The notes: generated by a model from the sequence alone, not told the origin. DNA of 64,000 bases from Bombardia bombarda (GCA_030512295.1 JAULSR010000003.1:3100001-3164000), one strand, 5' to 3'. Counted from the first letter of the stretch, positions 34,743 through 46,849 are shown. Made by a program: numbers and translations.

Positions 34743-35245
34743 CTAGTACTCGCTGTCGGACCCTATGATGTTCAACGAGAGGTTTGCCGCCTGTATCCAG
34801 GTCTGGTGCATGGACCCAAAGTTGGAGACACATAGACGGCGGCTGACTACACGTCCAACAAGGGGGCGCAGAACACTGGGTGCCGCCAGCGCAGCCCCCG
34901 CCAGCGCAGCCCCCGCCGACATCATCAAGCCGTCCCCGATGTCGAGACGGTTGCGCAGATAATCCTCATTCCGACCTGGGTCAATGCGTGGTCAGCATCA
35001 TCCTTGGCCTCGCGGGTAGAAAAACCGACAGGGGCAGCCTTACAGAGAGGTAATCCGGCAGTGAAGCGGCTGGCCACTTGTGCTGCCACCATGCGCATTG
35101 ATCAGAGGAGGTCGATCTCTTTCCATTCACCCAAGAAAAGATGTTCTATGGCATAGAGAGCTACATATACGACGAGACAGGCCGATATGATCCCTAACGG
35201 GCTCGTGAAGCTGGACTCCCGAAGGAACTCCGGCATAGGTGCCAT
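34743..35245 (-). pseudogene. Cytochrome P450 remnant
   Basis: Two pieces look like a decayed P450. The first, 35245-35102, reads MAPMPEFLRESS and then a membrane segment (LGIISACLVVYVALYAIEHL) ending at an in-frame TGA. The second, 35098-35044 joined to 34975-34743 by a normal 68-base intron, reads VASRFTAGLPLCRNEDYLRN, then LRPLVGRVVSRR. That matches the conserved segment before helix F-G in ent-kaurene-oxidase-like fungal P450s. About 150 residues between the pieces are absent, and so is everything from helix I to the heme loop. It is probably a non-functional relic. Homology of the N-terminal piece is less certain. Confidence 0.55.
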
Positions 35246-35335
35246 ATATGGAGTATTCGATGCTGTTTCAAGGAACTGGTGCCGAACATTCACACGCGAG
35301 TGTCGAGGCTTACTTGGTAAAAGAAATATATGCAA

Positions 35336-35679
35336 TGTTAGGGGATCATGACTGTCTTATAGATGGGCCACTTTGATGTGCTATATTCTCTTGCAACCAT
35401 GACCGCTAGCAAGAGGCTGGTAGGCACGGATAGACACAGGCAAGGACACTCATCGGATACTACGAAGTGGATTAGCCACAGTTTTGGTACAGCACATACC
35501 AGGCGAACGTGTTATCCATCTGTACTTGACGCGAGGTAGCTGGCGCGGCGCTGAGGAGAAATCATGTCCGTGGATGATGGGATGGACATTTATATGCCCT
35601 CGTGACTATCATCTGTATAGCCCAAATATCTTACCCCGTTATCAGACACTAAGGTATGTAGCAGATGCTCTGGTATTTG
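35336..35679. other. Short intergenic region
   Basis: 344 bases between the P450 remnant and the 3' end of the transcription factor gene. Nothing recognised. Confidence 0.3.
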
Positions 35680-38600
35680 TTACAACCTCAGGAAATCCAA
35701 GTCGAGGTTCCTAACAACAGGACTAATGCTCCGCTTTTCCCTGCTTCCCGTCACATTCTCCACATTTTGCACCAGGTCGTTCAGACTCATGGGGATCAGC
35801 CCTCCCACATTGATCATCCAGTCCAGATCGCGGTCGGCGATAAACCCGAACCGAGCCTCTGCACTGCCAAAATCCGGTCGCCCGCTGTTCTCTTCGCTGC
35901 CGCCACCGCTGCTCCTGCTGCTGCAAGGAGAGCCGACTATCGGACTGATTGCATTCGCGGCTCCGTCGCCAATCTTTGTCAGATCCAAAGTAACAGACTT
36001 GCCACCCAGACTGTACTTGGTGGCACTTGGGGCCAAGTCCAGGCCAGATGGTTCAGCAAGCCAATCTTCAATAGTCACGTCGACTGTCTCGTCGCCGTGG
36101 TCATGTGGTCGCAGCATCGCAACATCATCAGAGCTATCCGCAGAAGGAGTACTGGCCAAGGCGCAGTTGTCTACATCAACGTCCATCACAGCGTCTTGCC
36201 CAGCATCTGTCACTCCGTTCAAGAAGTCAAATTGGAACGTGGCGTAATTTTCAGAGATCCCCGAAGAAGCATCGAGTGAACGGTGCCGATCATGTCTATC
36301 ACCGAGGCCAAAGGTTTTGTGGCTTTGGGATGATTTGGGTGGCGTCGGGTACGAAAAGGTGCTGTGAAAGTGAGGATTCGGAAATGCCAACTCCGACGAA
36401 CGTCGACTTGGCATGTGACGCCGTTTCTTAAATACAGGCGCCCCGTCATCAACTGCACCAGAAGTAGCGTACCGGGGATGTAAGACATAGCTCACGTCCC
36501 CGGGAGTGGAATTCCATTGCTGGGGCCCGAAAATGACCTTGCGGCTGCCATCCGCGGTTTGACTGGAATGGTGGATGATAGCGTTAGGTCCCACGGTGCT
36601 CGAGACGGCCAGATTGGCGCGTATATCAGCGAGAACGGATCTGAGCAGCTGGTACATCTTTGCGGCTGGTTGATAGACTCGGCTCATGTCATAAATGGCT
36701 GCGGAAAGCACTTGGAGATACCGCAGGTTGCTCTGGTGGTCAAGACCCTTGCTTCCATGTGCCAGTTCAGCCATGAGAGCGATTGCTGAAGTTCCTGCAT
36801 GCTGAATCCCTGCCGAAGACATCTTGCGTCCATCAAAACGCTGTCGATGTTGCCAGAATACTCGAGCTACTCGAACGGCATGCTGCGTACATATGCTGCG
36901 AGACAGTGACACTCTGTTATCATCATCGATTGACGCTGGGCTCTTAGGGAGCTCGTGATCCATTTCGGAAGGACCATATTTCGCCCAAGGTCTATGCAGG
37001 AGTATCATGCAAACATGGTACTGTTGGTGAAGGGCAAAAAAGCTAAAGGGGGCGGATTTGATGTTGGCAGGCTCCCAGGTCAAATGACCTGGTAGACGAC
37101 GGTGCCAGTTTTGAAGCTGGCGATCCAAAGTAACAACATGTAGTTGCGCGTTATCTTCCAATTCGTTCATGGCGTACATGTCAGTGGTACTGTGAGACGT
37201 ATTCTGGAGGTCTGCAATCCTGGCGGCTAGGCTCATAAGCTCCACCATTTGTTGGCGTGCCGTTGCGTCCGTTCTCTTCAGGTCATCAGTAGCAATACCC
37301 TGGTATGGAGGTAGAGAATTGACGGATGATAGAGAGTGATGGCTTTCTTCCGTTAGTTCGAACCCGATATCCTGGATTTTGATGCTCGTCGGACGACCTA
37401 AAAGAAGCGCCCATCGTCGGTCGAACATGACACAGGCTGTCATCACTTGGCGCCTGATCTGCCTTTCCTTTTCGGTAATCATGGGACTACTGCATTTAAC
37501 ATGCAATCCAATATCAAACGCAAGTCGGATTGCCATACCTGCATGTGAGGGTGTTCGTTAGTATGTCTGCTACGCTTTGAAGGTGGGGGTGGGGTGTGCA
37601 TACCCGAGTACATCCAGCCAGCAGTGTCCCTGCCGACACCATACTCCAAATTAGAGAGAAGAAGCAAGGCTTGAACACTTGGTATCCCGCCAGGCCTTTC
37701 TAACTCAAGATTGGCGGTGTGCTTCGTCTCCCTATGGAGTGTGCTTTCCCAATTCCCAAGCGCCAATCTCTTCATATCCTCTCGATCTCTATCAGCAAAC
37801 TTATATCCAGACGCCAGAATGGCAATGTGGAGGAACTCTGAGTAGAAGTTTGAGTTTTGCGAGTCTCTATCAGCCTCGAAAGCTGACCGGTCAACCACTT
37901 GAAGGGTAGGATCGTAGTGAGCCCAGAAGCAGGCCGTAAGATAGTCAAGTGTGGATGAACAGATAGATCGTATGGATCTCACGGTGCAAAGGACTTGTTC
38001 GGGCACCTCCTTGGAGCTAATCTGACTCAAAGACCCGGAACCGGCATAGACATGACCGTTGGCCGTAGAGCCGAAAAACTGGGGTCGACTGCATGTTCCG
38101 TCGAACGAAAAGTTTCCCTTTGCGCCCAAGAGGAGTTGACGTACCCTATCGCCGTCCCTCGAGTTTGCGTCATGTAATAGCGCCGGCTCGATGAAACAGG
38201 ACTCGGTTGGGTAGCTCTCAACAGGGTGATATGTTTTTTCAAGCTTGTTTGTAACTTGAATTTCCTCTCCAGCTTTGGACCCAACAGAGGTATATGCCCC
38301 TCGCTCCGGGGAGCTTGCTTGAATGGATTCCGCAGTGCTTGGAATGTCGTGGGTTTGGCTATCCTCCCGCTCCTGAACCTGTGCTTCCTGTCTTGTTTTT
38401 GGGGGGTGGATGGCTGGAGGAGGTAACACGCCGCGCTCCTTGAGCATTCCTTCAAGTAAAGTGATTCGGCTAGAGAGCGAGGACATGTATGCTTTTGAAA
38501 TGGGCCTACTAGGAGTTAGATAGCCGCAATTAGGTGAATAGTAGGTATTGGCTACGTACCGCCGCCTTTCATCGTCGTTCTTTATGATGCACTGAGCTCC

Positions 38601-38825
38601 GGTTCGTTTACATTGAGTGCACTCGGAGTCTCCCTCAGGCACTACGCATCGTATCCTCCTCTCGCGGCAAGATGCGCAAGCCACAGATGCCCGGTGACGG
38701 ATCTGCTGCTTGCTTAACTGGCGTGATATATATGTGGAGGGCGAGGCACGGTCCTGGCTGGAGGAATCGCTTGAGTCCTCAGAAGGCGACCTGCGCTTCA
38801 CGGACGGGTTCGACGTGGTGGTCAT
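35680..38825 (-). CDS. Zn2Cys6 transcription factor with fungal-specific domain
   Basis: Predicted exons 38825-38560, 38505-37604 and 37538-35680 give 1008 residues. The binuclear zinc cluster is at about 50-80: CASCRERRIRC, then CTQCKRTGAQC. It is followed by NDDERRRPISK and the coiled linker SSLSSRITLLEGMLKERG. The middle homology region (about 300-600) includes YLTACFWAHYDPTLQVVDRS, SGMAIRLAFDIGLH and RRWALLLGRPTSI. The tail is long and Ser/Asp-rich, plausibly for activation. Intron 1 is in frame and ends at a TAGTAG tandem acceptor. It is a nuclear regulator. It lies 10 kb beyond the MFS gene with unrelated genes between, so control of the polyketide cluster is possible but not shown. Confidence 0.88.
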
Positions 38826-40831
38826 TTTCGTAGTCCAGAACTGATGTGCAGCGGTTGAACTTGCAAAGCCGTAGACTGCATCAAAACCTCCTGCTGATAT
38901 CTATCTATAAGATCGTCGATCAGTTAGGGGCAACGGGAACGAGGGAAGTCAACATGGTTATTAGGCCGTAAAGACCCATTTCCCACATTTATTTGGTCGC
39001 CCCAGCCATGCCCGTACACAAGAGCCGTCTTCAAGCATGACGACTACCCTGTCTGTCTCCGCAACGATAGCTCGCCGTAGCTGGGCCTAAGCTGGTCCAC
39101 CTGCTTGGGACCAGTCGTTTTGTGGTCTGGGGGCAGTTCTTGAATGGTCATGGGCCCCCAGGGATTGCCAATAGAAAAGAAATGCTTTCCAATGAGAAGC
39201 AGATATCCCAGCTGTATGGAGCCTCCGGTAGTCTAGTCTGGGGTCAAATCTGGGGAAGTCTGGATGGTGCGGAGAATCCACATATCCCGCCAGCCCCTGA
39301 CTTGCAACCGCCATCCGCCACGGTGTGGACTCATCTCGGGCTTCGGGGTAGTTCCCCATCACAGCTTGTCGAATTGGTGCCAAATAAAGAAAGGTCCATG
39401 TCGGGTGCCGACGTCAGTGGACCAAACGGATGGAGAGACGAGACTTCTCGCTGGCCCAGGGGTGCGCTAACGACAGGTGATGGGGGATCAAGAACTTCAC
39501 CTGATGCTTTGCCAACGCGAATTTGGCGGGCGAGTGGACTCGTGGGTCTACACCACCCCGCAATTGAACTAAACTCGACGAAATGGTAGCTCCGCAATCT
39601 GATCCAGTACCAGTGCGACGAGACGGGATTCTCGGCATCCGGGGGATCCTGCGAACAAGACTGGGTCAAGGTAGACAGGCGGACACATGAAAGGTTCGGT
39701 ACAGGTGAGTGTGCTGAATGAAGATGGTTGCATCATCCGCCATATTCTGGAAGCTGGAAGGCTCAAGACAAAGCGATAAAACACAATTGATGGTGACGGC
39801 ACCAACGTGCCAGCTCAAGCCCTCGCCAATCACGCCCCAGCCCATCACGCTTGCCATGTGCCACGCCTGCTGGGGATTCACTAGCGACAGCGTTAAGCTG
39901 TCAACCCCAGCAAGTTACACTACACTAGTAGCATCTCGCCTCTCGGCATGAGTATCACGAAGCTACCTCGGCTCCACTTACACCAGCCGCCATTCGTGCC
40001 GGACCTCGAGATTAGGAACGGGATACGCCAGAAAGGGCGCAATGCTGCGATGTGAGGTCTAGCTACCCCGCAACAGAGGCTGAGCAGCGGCGTGTAAAAA
40101 GGTGTTATGAACGGAGGAACGCGAAACTTGGACTTTAGCTCACCTAGGTGGAGTCTTTGATCCATAGCTTCTCTCCACCACTGCTTCGTCAAGAAACTCC
40201 CGACATCTAGTCCAGGGGGTTCCCTTCCTGATCGGGTGCCAGATGTGCTTCCGACACCGAGTACGTAGTAGTGTAAGACGATGGGGAATTGGGGATACGA
40301 ACAGAGCTGGTCTCCTCAGTAACATCTCATCACAAAAACTGGGGCCTGCTTTATCCGTTGGTGCCACCTGGTTGCACAGCTCCGTGTACATACATACCAG
40401 GTGTCTCCAGGCTTCTACTGGTAGACCACGAAAAGAAAAGGAAAAAATCAGTCCTTTCAGTCCTGCAAACAGAGCTGTGGAGATGGCCAAGTCTTCCGTA
40501 ACAACTGCTCCATGGGGTTAGCGGCGTGCGGGGAAGGCGTCACTTGGCATTGTTGATTATCGAGAGTAGCACGATGGAATCTCCCGAGACAATCTTTTCG
40601 GTCCACCTGGCTATAATGGCGAAGTTAATCGTCATTGACCACGTAGGCACTTAATACTGGGCAGTCGATAGTTGCAGAGAGGTCTCTCGGCGAAAAATCA
40701 AGCTGAAAGGAAACACGCAAAGCTCCCTTCAATAGTGCTACCAGTCACCCGTCAGTCCAGCGAAAGCCACAGCAAGTATTGAGATTGTAGTATGCCCGCA
40801 AGACTTCAACGAGTTAATGGCTGTCTTCGAA
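38826..40831 (-). other. Intergenic region upstream of the transcription factor
   Basis: 2006 bases without a supported gene. Frames of 100-155 codons occur on both strands but show no family features or signal sequences. It contains the long promoter of the Zn2Cys6 gene. Confidence 0.35.
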
Positions 40832-41566
40832 TTATGATTCTGATGTCTTTGATCCTGCGGCCGGTGAAGAAGGAAATGTTCTCAGGTCTTCAGGTTCGTT
40901 TCCAAGTGCAACTGGAAAATAAGATCAGTAATAACATCGCCACAAGGGTTGGAAGTAAGCCAACTCACGTCTATCGAACAAATAGTATGAGGTGACTAGC
41001 AAGATAGGCAGTGCCACCATCAAATTTATATACTTTCTTGCCGCTTTCTTGTACTTTTTCTGGAACTCCGGGTTTGACATATCAACTACCTTCTGTGTCT
41101 CGGGCTCAAGGGGCGTCTCGGCCCTGGGTGGTGCTGCTGGTTTATCTGGATGCTGCTCAGTTGGCGGGGCTTTGAACCGGGATGCAGTAATGAGCTTCTG
41201 ATCGGAAGAGGCGGCTCGAGAGGCGGTAACAGGAGCTATGGCATCCGCTCTTTTCTTCCTCATTGTCGTAGTTGTCTTCGTCGTAGCAGCTCGAGTGTTT
41301 TTCTTCAGCCCAGCAATAATAGCATTACTAGCCGGAGCCGCAGCCATCAATGTATTCATGTTTTTCCTCCTCGCAGACGTGGCCGACGCAAGTGTTGGCA
41401 GACCCTTAGTAGCGAGAGCCCTCTTTGCCACAGACGTGACGTGTCGAGTGGGCTGTCGCAAGAGAGTAGCAGCAGTTCGGCCGTACACGGGCATACCGCC
41501 ACGCAGCAAGCATCTGCCACAATTATCAACGGCACGTCCGCCTAGGCCCAGTGAAGACAACGACAT
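40832..41566 (-). CDS. Small Lys/Ala-rich single-pass membrane protein, possibly mitochondrial
   Basis: Predicted exons 41566-40969 and 40911-40832 give 225 residues; if the intron is not removed, the protein ends at 213. The N-terminal 70 residues are rich in Arg, Ala, Ser and Thr with few acidic residues, consistent with mitochondrial import. A Lys/Ala/Thr-rich segment follows. A conserved-looking core reads SNPEFQKKYKKAARKYIN, and a single membrane helix LMVALPILLVTSYYLF lies near residue 180-195. Donor GTGAGT and acceptor TTCCAG support the intron. I do not recognise the family; the location is inferred from composition. Confidence 0.65.
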
Positions 41567-42736
41567 TGTGTGGAGGGTATTGAAGAGAGGCCAATTGAAC
41601 CGAGGGAGTAGTGATCCGCGACAGAATATCGCAGGTGGTCGATATTGGCTCTCTAGGCTAGACGGGATTTCGGCGCGTATCTCGTCGCGTCAAAGCTTTG
41701 GGGTCGGGATAAGGTCTGGGGCTCGAGCAGTCGTCCGGAAAGGGGATTCGGAGCGCAGAAAGAGAATTGTGGTCGCGAAATAGCAACGCCGTGCGCCTAG
41801 GCAGTGTTCCTTTGGTAAGCATGGTCAAACTTTGCCAAGTTCATGCTAGCGTAGCCCAGGGACAAATGATGGATGCGTACCTACAGCTGAGGAGAATGGA
41901 TATGGCGTGATGTTGGAGTTCCCGATCAATTCAGGGAAGCAGTGATTCGCGTCGAGTTCGCGATACAAAATTTGGCACTTGGATTTATACGGATACCTGG
42001 AGCATCGCTTGGCGCTGATTCCATCCATTGGTTAGCGCCCCTCGCTACGTCGGTGGTCGGCGTGGCCGCGCAAAATCGATCGCCAAAGTACTGCCACTCA
42101 TCTGCCTGTTACTAGGGCATGTAGAGCGATGAAATTTGTCATATTAAAAATAAGGTTCACTAACAGCAGTACATCAAAATCCTCGAAGCTCTTTTCCAAT
42201 ACCTTACCTACCTAGGTACGTATTTACCTCAGCAACTTAGGTAGGTACCTAGTTAGGGGAGGCACGATCAATGGGGCCCGTATGGACCGCACACCGGCAG
42301 TGTGGGATATGGGCGCAGGTTGCACCGTTGCCCCACCTCCACAGTCCCCCGCCTGAGTTGGTCTTTGTGGGGGTTTTACGGATACACCACTTCACCGGGC
42401 ACCTCACCAGGCACCTCACCGAGCTCTCCTCAACCTCGATTCCGAAACACTGTGATGCTCATGAAATTCATTTTTGTCGAATTCGACAGACATTTTTGAT
42501 AGTATACATACAACAGTCAGTTTCAGCTCATGCTATCGCGCCCATGGCTTCAATAAGCCGATGATGCAAGATTGCAGGTCACTTTGCAGGCTCTGCAACT
42601 TTTGACATTCTGGTGCCTCACAAAAGCAATAACCTCCTGTTTCCGACCTAGTCTTATCCGACAGGCTTCTTCCATCCTACTAAACCGGAGACTACTAATA
42701 TGACATTGAAGCTTAGAGCTGATTCAAGATTGACCC
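41567..42736. other. Intergenic region with CCTAGG/GGTACC palindromes
   Basis: 1170 bases. A dense cluster of CTACCTAGGTAC and TTAGGTAGGTACCTAG elements lies at 42202-42256. No gene recognised. Confidence 0.45.
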
Positions 42737-43075
42737 TTAACGACAATGGCCAATGACGCTTTCCTGATTCAGATCCTTGCAGCAGTCCTTAAAGCGCTGA
42801 CGGTTGTCCTTGTCCACGCCACATATCTTCAGTTTGTTCTCGTGTCAGTCGGCCCGCTCAAGAAAACTTGCAGCTTCCTCGGTGTATCCAATACGTACGT
42901 TGTTGGCTGTCTTATAGCCAGTCGACTTGCAACAGTTTGTGGTTTGCGTCCTCAGCAGAGAGCCATCGGCGCTGTTCATACAAATACAGTCGCTCGGCCC
43001 CAGGTACCACTCGCATATTTGTGCATATGCACCTCTGTAGTAACACAAGCCGAGCAACCAAATACTTGCTCGCAT
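42737..43075 (-). CDS. Small secreted cysteine-rich protein
   Basis: Predicted exons 43075-42899 and 42826-42737 give 88 residues. A short signal peptide (MRASIWLLGLCYYRGAYA) is followed by a mature chain of about 70 residues with nine cysteines. They occur as C, DCICMN, NCCK, ICGVD, DCCK and GHCR before the stop. The second exon (ICGVDKDNRQRFKDCCKDLN) resembles the C-terminal half of small secreted proteins common in plant- and insect-associated Sordariomycetes, as I recall. The intron uses GTACGT and a TGAAG acceptor, phase 0. It may be an effector-like or surface protein. No known function, and the family name is not recognised. Confidence 0.65.
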
Positions 43076-45403
43076 TGTATAAAACAGTCGCTGAGGCCCC
43101 TTCCCAGCAGCTGGTGAGACCGTCTGATCAAATAAATTTGGTTTGTGAGGGTGTCTTTGTTTCGGCGAAGCTCAGCTATCACAAGAGAGGCGACAAGGAC
43201 ACAGAATCAATCGAGAGCCGTAGGTAGAACACTCATCTTATATCCCTTTTCATTTCGAACGTGTCGCATTTCCATCGATTTCGAATACAACTGTTGCTGT
43301 TCAGATTATCCGCAATTCTGCCTCGCATCTGACGGCAATGCAGCGCCATAGAAGACTATGAGATGCAAGCAAACATCCCATACGATACCAGACAACAGCA
43401 CTTGGCCAGCTGCCTTTCTACCTATCATAGTGTGTTCAAAGTCACAGTTGATCCGGGTAAATAAGACGGGAAGGAGTGTCGGCGGGGCGGCGCTGCAACA
43501 AGATATATGATATGGCCGATCGGGGTACGGACATTTCACCTCTCAGCTCGGACATGGACTGATACGTTGCCAACTTCAACGTCACACCCCCTCGGCGGGC
43601 AACGAGGCAACGATAATATATCTAAAAATACAGAACATAAGAATCGATAGGAGGTCTTTCAATTTGCAACAGCAATGATCAGCAAACATACATAACAAGA
43701 GGCTTTCTAATAAGATCCTCGGCCCCTTTTTGTTTATTGACCTTTGTGAAACTTGGCGGCTGGCATTGTAGCCAATTTAGCTGTCGACCTTTGACATCTA
43801 TCATGAGATCCCAGATAGAATACTCATGCCTGGGCATACAAGCCTTTGACGAGACGCTCTCGTTGTCAATGTGCCTCTGCCTCCTAATCGAGAGACAGGC
43901 AGGTAAATTTTCCTGGCAGGGTTTGAAGTAATTGAGCCTATTGTTGGGTCTACCTGGCTCACTAAACAATATCTAGAAGATGTCCGGGAAATTATGTAAA
44001 GTACCATGCATCATTTCAGGTTCTTTGCATGTTTGTCTCAAAAGACAATCCAGCCATAATTGTGAGCGCATCGGGTAGAAACTTGAGCGGGAAAGAGCAT
44101 CGGCCGTAACAACGAAGTACAGTGCTTGGTGAGCCCTAACCTTACCTACACTTGGAGTGGGCTTTGACGAGGAAACCGTCCCTGGCCGCTTGCAAGCCAA
44201 ACTCAATTCCCGCCCCCACATGGACACCGAGCAATGGAAGGACGGGAACGATTCACACAGCCCTACGAAGGTGCCTACCTAAGGTACCTACCTACCTAGG
44301 TCCGCCTACCTAAGGTACCTACCTACCTAGGTCTGCCTACCTAAGGTACCTACCTACCTAGGTCTGCCTGATCTTGTCAACCCAACGAGCTTGTGCAACA
44401 ACTATTCTACCTTACCCAAGCACTCAGGTCTAGACAGGTGAACTGTGTCCAGACTCGACTGCTCTTGCAAATATGAAGATCGAGTCATCATTATAATCGC
44501 TGTGCGTGCTATCCGTGGATATTGCAATCGATGAGGGAACAGGCATTCTGAATCATGAGAATGACGCGCTAATTATAGGTACCTACTGACCAGCGAAACC
44601 GCTTATCGCTAGGCGGTGTGCCCGCCTTTGGTAATGCACATGTATGTACAGCACCTTCCGTTCTCTCTGGTCCCAGTCAAAGACCTTCCCGGTCTCCCTG
44701 CCTTGAGAATCTAACAGACCACTAATTGCAGCTTCCCGTGACACTACCTAGTATTCTAACACACTGTTATTCCTAGCCATTTGGCACGCTTTCCCCAAGA
44801 CAACAGTGCCTTGATTAAGTTGCAAAAGGGCGACGTCAACAACGACGCGCGGGTATGTTTACGTGCCCGAACGAGACTTGACTTTGAACTCGGATGGTCG
44901 AGTGGGGTTGCGCGTTCCGATTTACAGGGGGGTATCGGGATTGTCACTGATTTGGTTCCCAACAAACTCATAACCACAGTCCGTGAGATACCTGGGTAAG
45001 CATGTACTACCGAGTATATCTTGAGTTATCTGCGCGGAAAGATGCAGCAGTCGGGTCTGACTGTCTTACTGTGTATATCCCGATATCTATCAGCAGAACC
45101 AGCGATTTATTCTCAGGTGCAGGCCAAGACCTAAATCCGACGCTACGGACTCGTCAACCCTTTGCGTCCATCCCTGGGGAGCAAGCAACTTTTTCCATAC
45201 TATTATATCCCTTCCCCTTTGTCGCAGTCAGTGCCAGTCTCAAAAAGTCAAGCTTGGTACTTCAACACCCAAGATTTTGCCTATCTCCCTCACTTTTGCA
45301 CGTGCTATTCCCCTAGCCAAGCTCGCTCGCGTGCTTGCGTGCCTGCGTGCCGCCTCCCGTCCCAGGTTTCGTGCCTGCATTCAGCCCGTCCCCATCCGTC
45401 GGT
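43076..45403. other. Long intergenic region with a 31-bp tandem repeat
   Basis: 2328 bases without a supported gene, including the promoters of two divergent genes (the cysteine-rich protein and the nucleoside permease-family protein) and the array at 44273-44365. Confidence 0.45.
44273..44365. repeat. 31-bp tandem repeat, three copies
   Basis: Three consecutive 31-bp units begin at 44273, 44304 and 44335. Each starts GCCTACCTAAGGTACC and ends CTACCTAGGTC. The last base differs (C in unit 1; T in units 2 and 3). Each unit contains the palindromic cores CCTAGG and GGTACC, which are scattered singly elsewhere in the window. Confidence 0.9.
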
Positions 45404-46849
45404 ATGCGGCGTCTTGTCTCGTGGGCAACAACTTCCTTTTTGGCTTTATGCCATTTTGGCTATGCCCCAGCTGCTAGCACTCCCGGGGTCGGTGATGATG
45501 ACTCCAAGATTGCGCCCAAGGTCTTTATCGTCAGCATGGTGAGAAGGTTTCCGCGTAAACCGAGGTATCTAATACATGCCTCAAATAGAAAGAAGTCTCA
45601 AGGAAAGGAAGCTGCTGACACTGTATCTACGGTACAGTTTGCCCCAGAAGCCAATGTTTGGTACCAGAATCTCCCTCAAAGTGGTCTAGGGGACCTGCTG
45701 GCCGAAAACATATCGACGGCGGGACTGTCCATGTTGTTTCCTCACATCCATTGTGTTGCCGACCACTCAATATGTCAGGTAACAACGGGCGAATCCGAGA
45801 TCAATGCCGCTGCTACTGTCATGGCTGTTGCCCTGTCAGACAAGTTCGATCTTAGAGAGACGTACTTCCTCATTGGTGGCATCGCGGGTGTCAACCCGAA
45901 GCACTCGACGCTCGGCGGTGTATCTCTCGCCCGCTTCACCATACAGGTTGCCCTGCAGTACGAACTTGATGTTCGCGACATGCCTGAGAACTTCACTACG
46001 GGTTACTTCGCTTACGGGACGAGGGCGCCAAACAAATATCCCACGACTCTGTACGGCACTGAGGTATTCGAAGTCAACGAAGCCCTGCGCGATAAGGCAT
46101 ATGTCTTTGCGTCCAAAGCTAAACTCAGCGACAATACCAATGCTGCTGCATATCGAGCAAGATACAAAGCGGCCGGGGCCGTATATGCGGCCGCGACCGA
46201 GCCACCTTCAGTCGTTAAATGCGACTCGGCCACGAGCGATGTGTATTTTTCTGGCGATCTGTTGAGTGAGGCATTTGAGAACGTCACCACAGTTTGGACG
46301 AATGGCACGGGCAAATATTGCATGACAGCACAGGAGGACAATGCCACGCTTGAGGTTCTTGTTCGTGTCGCGATCGAAGGCCTCGTGAACTTTGCTCGCG
46401 TCATCATCATGAGAACGGGTGAGTTTTAATCCAGAGGAAGGCTAGTTCTGGGTGATGGTTGGGGAAACAACTAACGTTTAGTTCATGATCTAGGATCCGA
46501 CTTTGACCGCCCGCCTCCGGGAGTCAGCTCGTACAGCCACCTTCTCACAAACGAGCAAAACGCGTTTGGTATTGCTGTCGAGAACATCTACAATGCCGGA
46601 ATCGAGATTGTCAAGGGCATCCTGAGCGACTGGAACTGCACCTTCAAGCAGGGTGTCAAGGCTTCCAACTTTGTCGGAGACGTCTTTGGCAGTCTGGGCG
46701 GGGAGCCTGACTTTGGGCCAGGAAGCATAACTGGTGGGAAGCCGCTTCAGCCCAATGGTGCCAGTGAACTACTGGCAAGGCGAGGGTCGCCACTATCGAG
46801 GACGTCGATGAGACGAAGAGGACACGCATATGTGCCTCCGCGTGATTAA
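45404..46849 (+). CDS. Purine nucleoside permease (NUP) family protein with signal peptide
   Basis: Predicted exons 45404-45538, 45638-46418 and 46494-46849 give 423 residues. The ATG at 45404 starts a clear secretion signal (SWATTSFLALCHFGYAPAA). The NUP family pattern follows: KVFIVSMFAPEANVW, MLFPHIHCVADHSICQVTTG, ETYFLIGGIAGVNPKHSTLG, DMPENFTTGYFAYGT, then CDSATSDVYFSGDLLSEAFE. The family was named for Candida albicans Nup, a nucleoside transporter, yet the fold resembles nucleoside phosphorylases and I see no multiple membrane helices. It may act outside the cell or at the surface on purine nucleosides. The first intron (99 bases) is in frame and stop-free. No pathway neighbours. Confidence 0.85.

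Noticed and set aside
39122..39589. 155-codon frame in the region upstream of the Zn2Cys6 gene
   Set aside because: Overlapping frames of similar length exist on both strands with no motif or likely start, so it looks like chance.
41238..41783. 181-codon plus-strand frame with hydrophobic N-terminus
   Set aside because: It is antisense to the small Lys/Ala-rich protein. The minus strand has a protein-like core, a membrane helix and a good intron.
42746..43117. 123-codon plus-strand frame starting MANDAFLIQILAAV
   Set aside because: It is antisense to the cysteine-rich protein, whose signal peptide, cysteine pattern and splice sites are more convincing.
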